Shown here: positions 42,433-52,379 of the stretch, piece by piece
Numbering within the stretch: the first letter of the stretch is position 1
How the letters are laid out: each line of letters opens with the position of its first letter
Assembly (NCBI RefSeq): GCF_902712875.1
Contig: NZ_LR743509.1
Location: 1,302,001-1,366,000 of the forward strand
Direction of reading: 5' to 3'
From: Hyphomicrobium sp. ghe19
GTDB lineage: Bacteria > Pseudomonadota > Alphaproteobacteria > Rhizobiales > Hyphomicrobiaceae
DNA length: 64,000 nt
Program-made: the position numbers and the translations under genes
The notes under the pieces: generated by a model
Databases searched by the model: none
What the model saw: only the letters and a program-made list of their open reading frames with translations
Told to the model about the DNA's origin: nothing

Positions 42433-43860
42433 ATGCTGCTGAGCGTTGTGCGTCGAGCGTCGTCATTATTCAATCTGATGTTTCCTCTGGTTTTCCTCAC
42501 TGTTTTCGCGTGGATTGCGTATCCAAAATTTATCGAGCCGGGCCTGGTGCGGTCGGCTGCCAGCAGCAAGGCGCCGAGCCTCAGCAGCACGGACGAGCTT
42601 GCCGCGGTAACAACACCAGCGATCCTTGATCGGTGGGAGCCGCCGGCACAACCCGTAACTCGACCCGGCGACAATTCCTTGATTTCGGTCGGCGACACGC
42701 TGCAGGTCGCGTTTTATGAGCGGCTGATCAATGAGGAAGACAAATGGTCGGCGCGAAGCTTTTCCAAGAGACCTGCAATCAGCTTTCAGCAACGCACGGA
42801 GTTGTCCGGGGAGTATGAAGTTCACGAAGACGGCACCGTCATCGTGCCGCTTCTCGGCGCCTTTCCAGTAGCCAAGCGTTCCGTTGCTGAATTCGAAGAA
42901 GATGCGAAGAAAGCCTTCGAACAACTCGTCGGCCGCTTTGCATTCATGAGCGTGACGATCAATCGCCGGCCTGTCTATGTCGTCGGTCCGGTGAAAAAGC
43001 CGGGCTACTATAAATTCACGGAAGGTCTGACGGTATTTCATGTCGTTGCACTGGCAGGCGGTTTTGAACGTACATCAGTCGATCTCGACCACATGCTGCA
43101 GGCGATCCGTGAAGTCGAGACGAAGCAAAAGACTGGCGACCGCCTGAAGAGGCTTTGGGCTAAGTTGGATGTCCTCAAAGCCGAGCGCGACGGGATAACG
43201 GCTGCTCCTTCTCGAAATCTGCTGCAGCTGTGTAACGACAGCGAGGCTTTCAGCCTCATCGCATCGGAGAACTCTGTGCGCCAATTAGCACTGCGCAATA
43301 GCCAAGCTCAGGCGGCTAACCTTGCTGCGTCTCTGCAGTCGGCGCGCGACGAATTGGAAAGCCATCAGAAGCTTCGGGATCAGGTCGAATCCGGCATTTC
43401 AGTCAGAACACAAAGACTCGCCGATTTAGACAGTCTTGGCGACAAAATCGGCCGTCCATTCCGGTCGCAAGTCGCTGCCGATCTCGGTGATTCGAAGGCG
43501 CGTGTCCAGGAAACGTCGGTCGCTCTTCACGCCGCCGAGGCGAAGGTTTCGCAACTGGAAAAAGACAAGCTGACATTCGAGAACCAAACAAAAATCGATC
43601 TACAGCAGCAGATCGTGGATCTGCAGTCCCAGATCGCCGAGGCATCCAGCACGACGTCCGCCAGTAGCGGTGCGCTCGATGCGATGCGAACGGCGTTGGC
43701 GATCAATGACGATGGCACTGATGGTGCGACGATGTTCCAGATTGTTCGGGGGCCGAGGACAAACCGGCAAGTGATCAATGCGACAGGGATGGAATCCGTC
43801 AATCCCGGCGATCTTGTCCGTGTGCTGGTCAATCCGCCGGCCAGCAAATCCCCGATGTAA
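42433..43860 (+). CDS. polysaccharide export (Wza/SLBB-like) protein with coiled coil
   Basis: From ATG 42433 the product is about 475 residues. A hydrophobic helix near the N-terminus is followed by a Poly_export domain (SVGDTLQVAFYERL and YEVHEDGTVIVPLLGAFPVA) and an SLBB-like segment (VYVVGPVKKPGYYKFTEGLTV), then a long helical region (about 215-420) with coiled-coil character. Such proteins form or couple to the outer-membrane export channel. It heads the polysaccharide operon. A TTG six bases upstream is an alternative start. Confidence 0.85.
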   Translation: MLLSVVRRASSLFNLMFPLVFLTVFAWIAYPKFIEPGLVRSAASSKAPSLSSTDELAAVTTPAILDRWEPPAQPVTRPGDNSLISVGDTLQVAFYERLINEEDKWSARSFSKRPAISFQQRTELSGEYEVHEDGTVIVPLLGAFPVAKRSVAEFEEDAKKAFEQLVGRFAFMSVTINRRPVYVVGPVKKPGYYKFTEGLTVFHVVALAGGFERTSVDLDHMLQAIREVETKQKTGDRLKRLWAKLDVLKAERDGITAAPSRNLLQLCNDSEAFSLIASENSVRQLALRNSQAQAANLAASLQSARDELESHQKLRDQVESGISVRTQRLADLDSLGDKIGRPFRSQVAADLGDSKARVQETSVALHAAEAKVSQLEKDKLTFENQTKIDLQQQIVDLQSQIAEASSTTSASSGALDAMRTALAINDDGTDGATMFQIVRGPRTNRQVINATGMESVNPGDLVRVLVNPPASKSPM

Positions 43861-43907
43861 AGCTCTTCGCCATTTCTCCTACCTTCCGCGTTCATGGAGT
43901 CGGATCC

Positions 43908-44708
43908 TTGAATATCGCCGCCATTCATTCTCAGGCTGTCGCCGACGCTCCGCTTAGGTTTCCCGGAGGTAAGCTCGATATTCCCAAGGTCAGTGTCGTC
44001 ATGCCGACGCTGAATGAAGCCAACAATCTTCCGATTGTCTTCGCCAAAATGCCTGCATGGGTTCACGAAATCATCATTGTCGATGGCCGATCCACCGACA
44101 ACACCCGCGAGGTCGCGCTCTCATTGCATCATGGGGTTCGCATTCTTGAAGAGCCGAAGAAGGGAAAGGGTGCTGCACTCAGAGCGGGCTTCGGCGCCGC
44201 GACTGGCGACATAATCGTATCCATCGACGCCGATGGCTCGATGAACGCCGACGAATTGATTCTGTTCGTTGCCGCTTTGATGTCGGGCGCCGACTTCGTT
44301 AAGGGCTCACGCTTTATCCAAGGCGGCGGCACCGAGGACATGTCAATTTTCAGGATGTCGGGCAATTGGGCGCTCACGCATATTGTTCGCGTGCTGTATG
44401 GCTCCGGATTTTCGGATCTTTGTTATGGATACAATGCCTTCTGGAAAAGGCATTTGCCGCTGCTGAATATCGCCTGCGACGGCTTCGAGATTGAGACCGC
44501 TTTGAATCTCAGTGCGCTCAGATCCGGTGTGAAGATTGTCGAAATTCCCTCCTTCGAAAAAAACCGGGTGCATGGGCAAAGCAATCTCAATGCATTTACC
44601 GACGGATTTCGTGTGCTCTGGACAATTATGAAAGAGATGTTCCGCCGGCAACCTTCGATAACTCACCAAAACGCGCCGTCGTCCGTAAACGGCTTTTTGA
44701 AATCCTGA
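43908..44708 (+). CDS. glycosyltransferase family 2
   Basis: The 266-residue protein has the GT-A nucleotide-diphospho-sugar fold: VSVVMPTLNEANNLPIV, the motif IIIVDGRSTDNTREVA, and the metal-binding DADGS near residue 110. It resembles dolichol-phosphate mannosyltransferase-like enzymes but has no C-terminal membrane helices. Probable role: first or early sugar transfer onto a lipid carrier. The start is a TTG with GGAG eight bases upstream. Confidence 0.87.
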   Translation: MNIAAIHSQAVADAPLRFPGGKLDIPKVSVVMPTLNEANNLPIVFAKMPAWVHEIIIVDGRSTDNTREVALSLHHGVRILEEPKKGKGAALRAGFGAATGDIIVSIDADGSMNADELILFVAALMSGADFVKGSRFIQGGGTEDMSIFRMSGNWALTHIVRVLYGSGFSDLCYGYNAFWKRHLPLLNIACDGFEIETALNLSALRSGVKIVEIPSFEKNRVHGQSNLNAFTDGFRVLWTIMKEMFRRQPSITHQNAPSSVNGFLKS

Positions 44709-44736
44709 TAGCTTAGGGCAGACTGCGGGGCCGGCA

Positions 44737-45870
44737 ATGCGTATTTTGATGGTCGCGGCTCGTTACTTACCGTTCGCGGGCGGCACCGAAATGCACGTTC
44801 ATGAAGTTGCGACGCGCCTCGTCAAGCGTGGGCATGCTGTCTCAGTGGTGACCGCCAATCCGGGTGGTGCACTACCCGAGCACGAATATACTGCGGGTGT
44901 CGATATTATACGAGTTCGCAGCTGGCCGAAATCCCGCGATTGGCAATTTGCGCCGGGTCTCCCTCGCGTCATCGGAAAATCGGAATGCGATGTCATTCAC
45001 GTTCAAGGCTATCATACATTCTTCGCGCCCTTCGCGATGTGGGCCGCGCGACGTCATGCGATTCCATTTGTCTTGTCGTTCCATAGTGGCGGGCACTCTT
45101 CAACGTTGCGCAACCGCTTGCGCCATATCCAGGCGCGGATGATTGCCCCTTTGGCGCGGCCGGCCCAGCGATACATTGCTGTTTCGAGATTCGAAGTTGA
45201 ACATTTCGCTGATACGATGTCGCTTCCAGCCGACAAGTTCCTGGTGGTGCCGAATGGAGCCAATCTCAACGCGTCGTTACCTTCGCCAGACGTGGAGAAA
45301 GACGAAAATCTGATACTTTCGATCGGCCGGCTGGAACGGTACAAAGGCCACCATCGAGCGATCGACGCGATGCCGTATCTGTTGCGCGCACGCCCTAAGG
45401 CGCGACTGCAAATCGTCGGGACGGGTCCATACGAACGCGCATTGCGACAGCGCATCCACCGGCTTGGCCTGGATGACCATGTGACTATCGGTTCTATTCC
45501 GGCATCGGACCGTTGCGCCATGGCGACCCTTCTGGCGCAGGCGCGCCTGACTGTACTTTTTAGCGCTTACGAAGCTCATCCCGTTGCCGTGATCGAAGCG
45601 CTCTCCCTAAACAAGACCGTTCTCGTGACCGCGACGTCGGGACTGCGCGAGCTTGCCGACCGGTCTCTCGCGTACGCCGTTCCTCTTGACGCGAGGCCCG
45701 AGGCAATCGCTGCAGCGATGTCGAATGCTATGGATATCAAGCCGACGCTCAGGTCGCTCGAGCTTTCGACTTGGGATGAATGCACGGCGACTCTGGAGAA
45801 CATCTATAAAGCTCTGTTAGCAGAGCGCCCGGAAGCGCCTCGCTTCTCAACCCCATGTGAGGCGAGATGA
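44737..45870 (+). CDS. glycosyltransferase family 4
   Basis: The 377-residue GT-B enzyme opens with RYLPFAGGTEMHVHEVATRL, a GT4 N-terminal signature (glycine-rich acceptor loop), and has the donor segment ILSIGRLERYKGHHRAIDAM and SAYEAHPVAVIEAL, the E-x7-E region. It transfers a sugar with retention of configuration. The start follows the previous stop by 28 bases, and the next gene overlaps by four bases. Confidence 0.9.
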   Translation: MRILMVAARYLPFAGGTEMHVHEVATRLVKRGHAVSVVTANPGGALPEHEYTAGVDIIRVRSWPKSRDWQFAPGLPRVIGKSECDVIHVQGYHTFFAPFAMWAARRHAIPFVLSFHSGGHSSTLRNRLRHIQARMIAPLARPAQRYIAVSRFEVEHFADTMSLPADKFLVVPNGANLNASLPSPDVEKDENLILSIGRLERYKGHHRAIDAMPYLLRARPKARLQIVGTGPYERALRQRIHRLGLDDHVTIGSIPASDRCAMATLLAQARLTVLFSAYEAHPVAVIEALSLNKTVLVTATSGLRELADRSLAYAVPLDARPEAIAAAMSNAMDIKPTLRSLELSTWDECTATLENIYKALLAERPEAPRFSTPCEAR

Positions 45871-47804
45871 AAGGCCGGCTGCAGTCCGTGTTCCGCTTGG
45901 CGCGACCGTTGTTTTCCGCGGATGTGGAATATCCGGATGAATTTGCCAGCGAGGTGCATAGCGATTGGGGTTGGTTCCCCGCTCTCGCCTTATGGTCGGG
46001 TGTAACGATTGTGGTCGCGGCCGCGGCCGCCGAAGCCAATCGGCGCGAATTTTCGTTCGCATCGGCGATGTTTTACGCGTCAATTGCAGCGCTCATCTTT
46101 CCGATTGCATGCCGGATGGTCTGGCCAGGCGTTCCGCGAGCGGAACGAATAGCGACGATTTTGCTCGCCGCTGTCGGACTGTTCTGCCTCCGTCTCATCC
46201 ATGAACCAATTTCGTTTGTTGACCACGACGCGTTTCTTCATTGGGCCACGGCTAACGACATTATGAGGACGGGAAAGCTCTTCACGCCGAACCCGCTATT
46301 GCCCATTTCGCCGGTCTATCCAGGTCTCGAGATCATCGCGACGGCGTTGTCGGAGTTAACGACACTCTCGATTTTCGTCTGCGGGCAACTGTTGATGTTC
46401 GTTTGTCGAATGATTTTCGTCATCTGCCTATTTCTTTTCTATGAACGGCTCTCCGGTTCGTCGCGGGTCGGGTCGCTCGGTGTGCTGGTTTACATGGGGG
46501 CATCAAGCTTCGCATTTTTCGACACGACGTTTTCCTACGGAAGCTTAGCGCTGCTTTTCATGGTCATCGCGTTGCTGGTTGATAACCGCATGGGAAAGAC
46601 TGCCAGTTGGCGGTGCTTCTCCATTGTCGCTCTTCCCGTACTTGGCGGGCTTGCTGTCACGCACCATCTCACCGCGTTCATTACGGCATTCCTGTTGACT
46701 GGGATGGCGGCTTTCGAGGTTGCACGACGCAAGTCGACGCGGTCTTTCGGTCACGTGATTGCGATGCCGGTTGCTGCCCTGATTTTTTCTTTCGGCTGGA
46801 GCGTTTGGACTGGAAATCCAAGCGAAGACTATCTTGGACCTGTTTTCGGCCATGCCATATCGGAAGCCTCGCGCTTCCTATCTTTTGAAGGGGGCCGAAT
46901 TCCGTTTGTCGCCGAAGATGGAACCACGGCTCCTCTTTGGCTGCGGGTAACGACGGTTCTTTCGGTAGTCTTGCTATGCGCCGGATTGGCAACGAGTTTC
47001 TTTCGCGCTTTGGCTCGGGCCGGAGTGCCCGTTCTGTGGGATAAGTTTCCAACGGATTGGCGAGGCTTTCTCAAATGGGACAGTAGCAGGCTCGTCATTC
47101 TGACGCTGGTGACGTTTGCGTATCCGATCAGCATCATGCTGCGGATGACGCGCGCCGGTTGGGAAATCGGCAATCGCATCGGACCATTCGCATTCCTCGG
47201 CGTCGGCATCGTCGTCGCCATCGGTATCGTGACGTTCTGGCAGAAAGATTCGCGAAGCAGGTTGCGGTCCGGTCTCATCGGCACAGCCATGACGATCATC
47301 GTGATCGGCGGCATCTTCAGCGGCAGCGGCAATTACATCCTCGGCAGTCCCCGCTATCGCGTCTCCGCCGATTCCGCATCAGTCGAGCCTATGGCGATAA
47401 GCGCTGCAACGTGGACTCGTCAGTGGCTCGGAACCCGTAATCGCTTTTTTTCGGACCGTACGAACCGATTGCTATTGGCGGCTTACGGCGGACAGCAGGT
47501 CGTTACTTTGCTTTACGACAAGCAGGATCTTGGAGACGTGGAATTTTCGCCAAAGTTTGGGCCACTCGAGCGTGAGGCCATTCGTGAAGCCTCGGTCGAT
47601 TATTTTCTTCTCGACTTCAGGTTGACCGAACAGCTGCCGTTGATGGGCTTCTATTTCGATCCCGGCCCGGTTTATCGGGAGCCGCCGGATCCACAGGTCC
47701 TCTTCAAGTTCAACAATGTCGCCGGAATTAGCCGCGTTTTCGACAACGGCTACCAGTCAATCATCAACGTTGCTCAAGCCCGGGACAGCACCGATGCCCC
47801 CTAA
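45867..47804 (+). CDS. polytopic membrane protein, possible GT-C-type glycosyltransferase
   Basis: The 645-residue protein has more than ten hydrophobic segments. In the loop after an early helix is SFVDHDAFLHWATAND, whose acidic/His cluster resembles the catalytic loop of GT-C enzymes that use lipid-linked sugars. The C-terminal 150 residues are soluble. I do not recognise a named family with certainty, and a polymerase (Wzy-like) role is a competing idea because no other polymerase is evident in the operon. Confidence 0.65.
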   Translation: MKGRLQSVFRLARPLFSADVEYPDEFASEVHSDWGWFPALALWSGVTIVVAAAAAEANRREFSFASAMFYASIAALIFPIACRMVWPGVPRAERIATILLAAVGLFCLRLIHEPISFVDHDAFLHWATANDIMRTGKLFTPNPLLPISPVYPGLEIIATALSELTTLSIFVCGQLLMFVCRMIFVICLFLFYERLSGSSRVGSLGVLVYMGASSFAFFDTTFSYGSLALLFMVIALLVDNRMGKTASWRCFSIVALPVLGGLAVTHHLTAFITAFLLTGMAAFEVARRKSTRSFGHVIAMPVAALIFSFGWSVWTGNPSEDYLGPVFGHAISEASRFLSFEGGRIPFVAEDGTTAPLWLRVTTVLSVVLLCAGLATSFFRALARAGVPVLWDKFPTDWRGFLKWDSSRLVILTLVTFAYPISIMLRMTRAGWEIGNRIGPFAFLGVGIVVAIGIVTFWQKDSRSRLRSGLIGTAMTIIVIGGIFSGSGNYILGSPRYRVSADSASVEPMAISAATWTRQWLGTRNRFFSDRTNRLLLAAYGGQQVVTLLYDKQDLGDVEFSPKFGPLEREAIREASVDYFLLDFRLTEQLPLMGFYFDPGPVYREPPDPQVLFKFNNVAGISRVFDNGYQSIINVAQARDSTDAP

Positions 47805-48597
47805 AGCGGCCTTATGTGCGATGCTTGCCGTTTTGCTTCTCGCGTCGTCGTTTCTACCCGATGCCGTCCGCGTGCTTGTCGCAGTCCCGATGGTTCTTCT
47901 AGTCCCAGGCTATGTTGCCACCAAAGTCGCGTTTCCCGGAGAGCCTTTGGATTTGGAACGGCTGGTTTTCGCCGTCGGCGTCAGCCTCGCGGTCACGGTG
48001 CTCATCGGCTTCATCTTGCATGTGGGTCACATGATGAATGTTGCCGGTTGGTCTCTTGGGCTTGGTGGATTGACTCTCTTCATGCTGCCGTTTGCAAAAT
48101 GGTGCGCGTCCGAGCCGGCGCCGTTGCCGGTGTTGAGCGGCGCGCAGAAGCTCTCCTTGACCTTTGGTTCTTTGCTTGCGGTTTCGGCGGTGTTGCTGTC
48201 GGGCGTCGGATATAGGCAGCATAGAGAATTTCATTTTACCGAATTGTGGATGGTGCCGACGCAAACCGCGCCAACCTATTGCCTCGGCATCACGAACCAA
48301 GAGCAGAGCGCGATGCGTTACGATTTGGAAGTCGTCTCGCCTAACGCGGTTATTGCGTCTTGGAATGATATCCCGCTTGCAGCCGGAGCGACCTGGCAGC
48401 GCGATATTCAGTTGCCGATTATGCGGAATGCGTCCGTCGAACAGCGTTTCACTGCACGTCTTTACAAACACGCTGAACCGGCAGCTGTCATGCAGCGCGT
48501 GTGGGCTTCAATTCCGTCTACCGCCGGGGCGAAGCTTGTGCATGTCAGCGACATAAACGGCGCTGACGAACGGCCGGACATCGAGGGAGCGCGCTGA
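47794..48597 (+). CDS. membrane protein of DUF1616-like type
   Basis: From ATG 47794 (267 residues) there are four hydrophobic helices and then a periplasmic beta-rich tail with YCLGITNQEQSAMRYDLEVV. This resembles DUF1616 proteins of polysaccharide loci, in which the extracytoplasmic part is an Ig-like domain. It overlaps the previous gene's end by 11 bases and the next start by one base, so it is deep in the operon. Its function is unknown. Confidence 0.68.
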   Translation: MPPKAALCAMLAVLLLASSFLPDAVRVLVAVPMVLLVPGYVATKVAFPGEPLDLERLVFAVGVSLAVTVLIGFILHVGHMMNVAGWSLGLGGLTLFMLPFAKWCASEPAPLPVLSGAQKLSLTFGSLLAVSAVLLSGVGYRQHREFHFTELWMVPTQTAPTYCLGITNQEQSAMRYDLEVVSPNAVIASWNDIPLAAGATWQRDIQLPIMRNASVEQRFTARLYKHAEPAAVMQRVWASIPSTAGAKLVHVSDINGADERPDIEGAR

Positions 48598-49838
48598 TGC
48601 GAATTCTCATGCTCAGCCAGTTTTTCCCGCCGATTATTGGAGGCGAGGAGCGCCACGTCAAAGTCTTGAGCGAAGCTCTCGTTCACCGTGGACACGACGT
48701 GAGCGTCGCCACCATCAAGCATGGTGACCAGCCTGACTTCGATATCGTCTGCGGCGTCAAGATCTACCGCTTAGAGGGTATGCTCCAGCGAAATGCCGTT
48801 CTTTTCACGGAGGGTCAGCGGCGGCATGCTCCACCCTTTCCCGACCCCGAATTGACGTTTCGTCTCAATCGCGTTGTGCGCGCGGAAAATCCCGATGTCG
48901 TGCACGCGCATAACTGGCTGCTCCATTCCTATCTGCCGCTACAAAGGATTTACAAGAAGCGGTTGGTGGTGACGCTTCACGATTACAGCAGTGTGTGCGC
49001 CAAGAAGAATATGATCCACGCGGGCGTCCCTTGTGGCGGGCCTTCGACATTCAAATGCCTGCCTTGTGCCGGCGAGCACTACGGCAATCTCAAAGGCGCC
49101 GTGACGTGGCTGATGAATTCCTCGCTCGGCAAATCCGGGCTCGGTCAAGTCGACGCCTTCATTCCGGTCAGTCATGCCGTTGCGTTGCGATGCGGGCTCG
49201 ATTCCGAACGTGATCAATACGAAGTCATTCCGACCTTCATCTCAAATGACGTAACGAGACTCTGTGATGGGCAAGATGCGCATCTCGCTAAGCTCCCGAA
49301 ATCAGACTTTTTGCTTTTCGTTGGTGACCTGACGCGCCTAAAAGGCATTCACACGCTGCTTGCGGCGTATGGACGGATGCGAGGAGCGCCTCCGCTCGTG
49401 CTGATCGGCCGGCGCTGCAAGGATACGCCAACGGATCTGCCGGGTAACGTCACCCTTCTCGAGAGCTGGCCGCATGCCGCCGTGCTGCACGCCTGGAGCC
49501 GATGCCTTTTTGGTGTCGTGCCGTCGGAGGGGCTCGAAACCTGCGGGACTGTTGTCATGGAGGCCAATGCTTTCGGGAAGCCGGTCGTTGCCAGCCACAC
49601 GGGTGGCCTGTCGGAGACGGTGATCGATGGCAAGACCGGCATCCTTGTTCCCCCTGGTGACATCGATGCGTTGCATGGCGCCTTGCTCGCCATGTTGCAG
49701 AAGCGTGATCTTCGCGAGCGGATGGGTGCAGCGAGCCTAGTGCACTCCGAAGGTTACATGCCCGATGCCATCATTCCGCGCATCGAACGAATCTACGAGG
49801 GTTCGAGGCCTTCGCAATTTGCGGAGGCGCGACGGTGA
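48597..49838 (+). CDS. glycosyltransferase family 4
   Basis: The 413-residue GT-B protein has LSQFFPPIIGGEERHVKVLSEAL at the N-terminus, the central acceptor region VVTLHDYSSVCAKKN, and the donor site FVGDLTRLKGIHTLL plus SEGLETCGTVVMEANAFGKPVV. An unusual cysteine-rich stretch (CxxC near KCLPCAGEHYG) may bind a metal, as seen in some GT4 proteins. It starts at the stop of the preceding gene (TGATG overlap). Confidence 0.9.
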   Translation: MRILMLSQFFPPIIGGEERHVKVLSEALVHRGHDVSVATIKHGDQPDFDIVCGVKIYRLEGMLQRNAVLFTEGQRRHAPPFPDPELTFRLNRVVRAENPDVVHAHNWLLHSYLPLQRIYKKRLVVTLHDYSSVCAKKNMIHAGVPCGGPSTFKCLPCAGEHYGNLKGAVTWLMNSSLGKSGLGQVDAFIPVSHAVALRCGLDSERDQYEVIPTFISNDVTRLCDGQDAHLAKLPKSDFLLFVGDLTRLKGIHTLLAAYGRMRGAPPLVLIGRRCKDTPTDLPGNVTLLESWPHAAVLHAWSRCLFGVVPSEGLETCGTVVMEANAFGKPVVASHTGGLSETVIDGKTGILVPPGDIDALHGALLAMLQKRDLRERMGAASLVHSEGYMPDAIIPRIERIYEGSRPSQFAEARR

Positions 49839-51418
49839 AAATCTGCCTTGTCATCGGCCATAGGTGCGCACGCGAGTGGCACAACCTGCTTGCGATGCGG
49901 TTGGTTCACGAACAACACGAGGTCGCAATTTTCGTTAGCGAAGGAGGTGCATCACTTCCCGCTCTTATTGTGACGACATTGGCTTTCGAGCGTCTGGTCT
50001 ACGGCATTGCCGCAAGGTCGCTGCTGACCGCTGTCGTCGTCGATAAATCATTCGATGGGATCCGGCGTACTGACGATGTCAGTGAAAAATTCGACATCGT
50101 CTTGCGGGTCGATGGAGACGCATCTTCAGCGCCCACTGGCGCACGCTATATTTATCCGGTGTTCAATGGCTTTCAAAGCGAAGTGGGCGCCGTTCACGCC
50201 ATCCTGGACGGCCAAGAAGTCATGATCGGCGTGGAGAGTTCCGGCGAACGCTCGCATGCGAATGGGTATGCCGTTGAAACTGAACTTCCGACGATCATCG
50301 GCAAGACAATCGACAATGCGTGCGCGCGGATGATTGATCTTTTGGCTTGGCGCTGCACGCCTGCGAGCACGCGGCCCTCCGGATTGAAGAACATTGATCT
50401 CTGCCGAACGAGCAACACTCCAGAACTTGTTCGGCATGCAGCAGTTACTCTTGCGAAACGTCTTTTGCGGCGGCTCGATATGCTTGCCCGCGGTGGCGAC
50501 CGATGGATGATCGGTTGGCGACACGTCGGCAATCAGCCGTTGGAGATTGATGGGGGCAGAGCGTCGCTGAGTTATAGCCGGTTGGCCGATGACGGGCAGC
50601 GTTTTCTCGCCGATCCATTTCCCATCGTTTCCGGCGGTCGCTCGTGGCTATTTTGTGAAGAGTATCCTTACGCCACGGGGCGCGGAATTATATCGGTCAT
50701 CGATCTCGACGATCCCAATGGCGTGGCGCGCCCCATCATCGAAGAGTCGCATCATCTCTCGTATCCGATGGTATTCGCTGACGGCGGCCGATGGTGGATG
50801 ATTCCGGAGTCCGGTGCCAGCAACCGCATCTCGCTCTATCGTTGTGAGGCATTTCCTTTCAAGTGGACGCATGAAGCGACCCTAATCGATGTCGCCGCAT
50901 CCGATCCAACGCTTTGCCGTGACCAGACAGGCTATTGGCTGATCTTTACGTCGTGCGAAGGGACTGGATCGCCATCCGACCGTCTCTGTCTTTATCACGC
51001 GCCGACGCTGCACGGCCCTTGGCGGCCGTGGGGGCAGCAGCCGCTGGCCATCGATGCGCGGACGTCACGTCCGGCCGGCCACATCGTCAGCGTCGGTGGC
51101 GCTCTCTACCGTCCGACGCAAGATTGTTCGAGGCTGTATGGTGGCGGCATCGTTTGGTGCCAATTCTGCCTGCCTCTCGACAGGCCGTTCCGGCAAGTCG
51201 AAATTGCGAAGTTGTCGCCTAAAGACGCCAGATCATTCCGCGGCGCTCACACCTATAACCGCAGCGGCAACATTGAGGCGATAGACGTCTACGGCGCTCC
51301 TTCAGACGATGCGATCGATTTGAATTTTCTGCCGGTCGCGACGCCGAAATTAAATTCGGTTGGCGGCGGGGCTTCTGCGCATCGAACCGGTCAGGAGTCC
51401 GCGAATGTCAGCGCGTGA
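49835..51418 (+). CDS. formyltransferase-like/GINT1-like bifunctional-looking protein
   Basis: The 527-residue protein opens with KICLVIGHRCAREWHNLL, a start like that of formyl-transferase-fold proteins. From about residue 220 it has a five-blade-propeller-like domain with FLADPFPI, LFCEEYPYATGRGIISV, YPMVFADGGRWWMIPESG and DPTLCRDQTGYWLIFTS. That C-terminal half resembles glucosamine inositolphosphorylceramide transferase and GH43-like propeller domains of sugar loci. Its reaction is unknown. It overlaps the previous gene by four bases and the next start by 14. Confidence 0.72.
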   Translation: MKICLVIGHRCAREWHNLLAMRLVHEQHEVAIFVSEGGASLPALIVTTLAFERLVYGIAARSLLTAVVVDKSFDGIRRTDDVSEKFDIVLRVDGDASSAPTGARYIYPVFNGFQSEVGAVHAILDGQEVMIGVESSGERSHANGYAVETELPTIIGKTIDNACARMIDLLAWRCTPASTRPSGLKNIDLCRTSNTPELVRHAAVTLAKRLLRRLDMLARGGDRWMIGWRHVGNQPLEIDGGRASLSYSRLADDGQRFLADPFPIVSGGRSWLFCEEYPYATGRGIISVIDLDDPNGVARPIIEESHHLSYPMVFADGGRWWMIPESGASNRISLYRCEAFPFKWTHEATLIDVAASDPTLCRDQTGYWLIFTSCEGTGSPSDRLCLYHAPTLHGPWRPWGQQPLAIDARTSRPAGHIVSVGGALYRPTQDCSRLYGGGIVWCQFCLPLDRPFRQVEIAKLSPKDARSFRGAHTYNRSGNIEAIDVYGAPSDDAIDLNFLPVATPKLNSVGGGASAHRTGQESANVSA

Positions 51419-52379
51419 TAGCGTCTCCGTGATCATTTGCGTCCACTCCGAAAAGCGTTGGGACGCTATCTTCGAAGCGGTCGACTCGGTCCGATCTCAG
51501 AGCTGTCTCGTACTAGAAACTCTGATCGTCGTCGACCACAACGCCGAACTGGAAAGGCGTCTCGGAGAATCGCTCCGAGGCGTCACTGTCGTTCCCAATA
51601 ACCAGGATCAGGGGTTATCCGGCGCCCGCAATACCGGAGTCGCCCTTGCGAAAGGGGACCTGCTGCTATTCCTCGACGACGATGCCGTACTCGAACCGGA
51701 TTGGGTCCGTGAAGCCCTGAAGCATTTCGGCAGCGGCAAGACTTTGGGCGTTACGAGTCGAATCGTGCCGCGATGGCAAGGGATCAGACCTTTCTGGTTT
51801 CCGGACGAGTTTCTTTGGGTCGTGGGGTGCACCTACGAAGGCATGCGGCCCGGAGCTGTGAGGAATCTCATCGGTGCTGCCATGTGCGTTCGGCGCGATG
51901 TGTTCAGCCGCGTCGGCGGTTTTAATCAACGTCTTGGCCGGGGCAGCGGCCGGCTTCCGATGGGCTGCGAAGAAACAGAGCTTTGCATCCGCGCCGGGGC
52001 GGCCTTTCCAGGCAGCGCGTTTATCTTCGATGCAAAGCCTTGTGCTTTTCATCTCGTCGGCAATGAACGCCTGACAGTGGGCTATTTCATTCGCAGGTGT
52101 TTTGCGGAAGGCAAATCAAAGGCCGCACTTGCGGCGGTCGCACAACCGTCGGCGGCGCTTTCAACCGAACGACGGTATGTCACGAGTGTTCTTCCGCGCG
52201 GGGTTCTACGCGGAATATCTTCATTCTTCCGCGGTGACGTCGGAGGCTTCGGCCGGGCTAGTGCCATCGTCGTCGGCTTCATCGCGACATTAATTGGCTA
52301 CGTGCGCGGAATGGGATTTGGCAAGGCCGGTCGTTTCGCGCATCAGCTTGCTCTGCGCGGGTCAGGAGAGACCCGATGA
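51405..52379 (+). CDS. glycosyltransferase family 2
   Basis: From ATG 51405, preceded by CAGGAG, the 324-residue product has SVSVIICVHSEKRWDAIFEAVDSV, the GT2 start, the nucleotide-binding GLSGARNTGVALAKGDLLLFLDDDA with its DDD metal motif, and a C-terminal helix. It likely adds a sugar inside the cytoplasm. The TGATG-type overlap with the flippase gene ties it to the operon. Confidence 0.9.
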   Translation: MSARDSVSVIICVHSEKRWDAIFEAVDSVRSQSCLVLETLIVVDHNAELERRLGESLRGVTVVPNNQDQGLSGARNTGVALAKGDLLLFLDDDAVLEPDWVREALKHFGSGKTLGVTSRIVPRWQGIRPFWFPDEFLWVVGCTYEGMRPGAVRNLIGAAMCVRRDVFSRVGGFNQRLGRGSGRLPMGCEETELCIRAGAAFPGSAFIFDAKPCAFHLVGNERLTVGYFIRRCFAEGKSKAALAAVAQPSAALSTERRYVTSVLPRGVLRGISSFFRGDVGGFGRASAIVVGFIATLIGYVRGMGFGKAGRFAHQLALRGSGETR

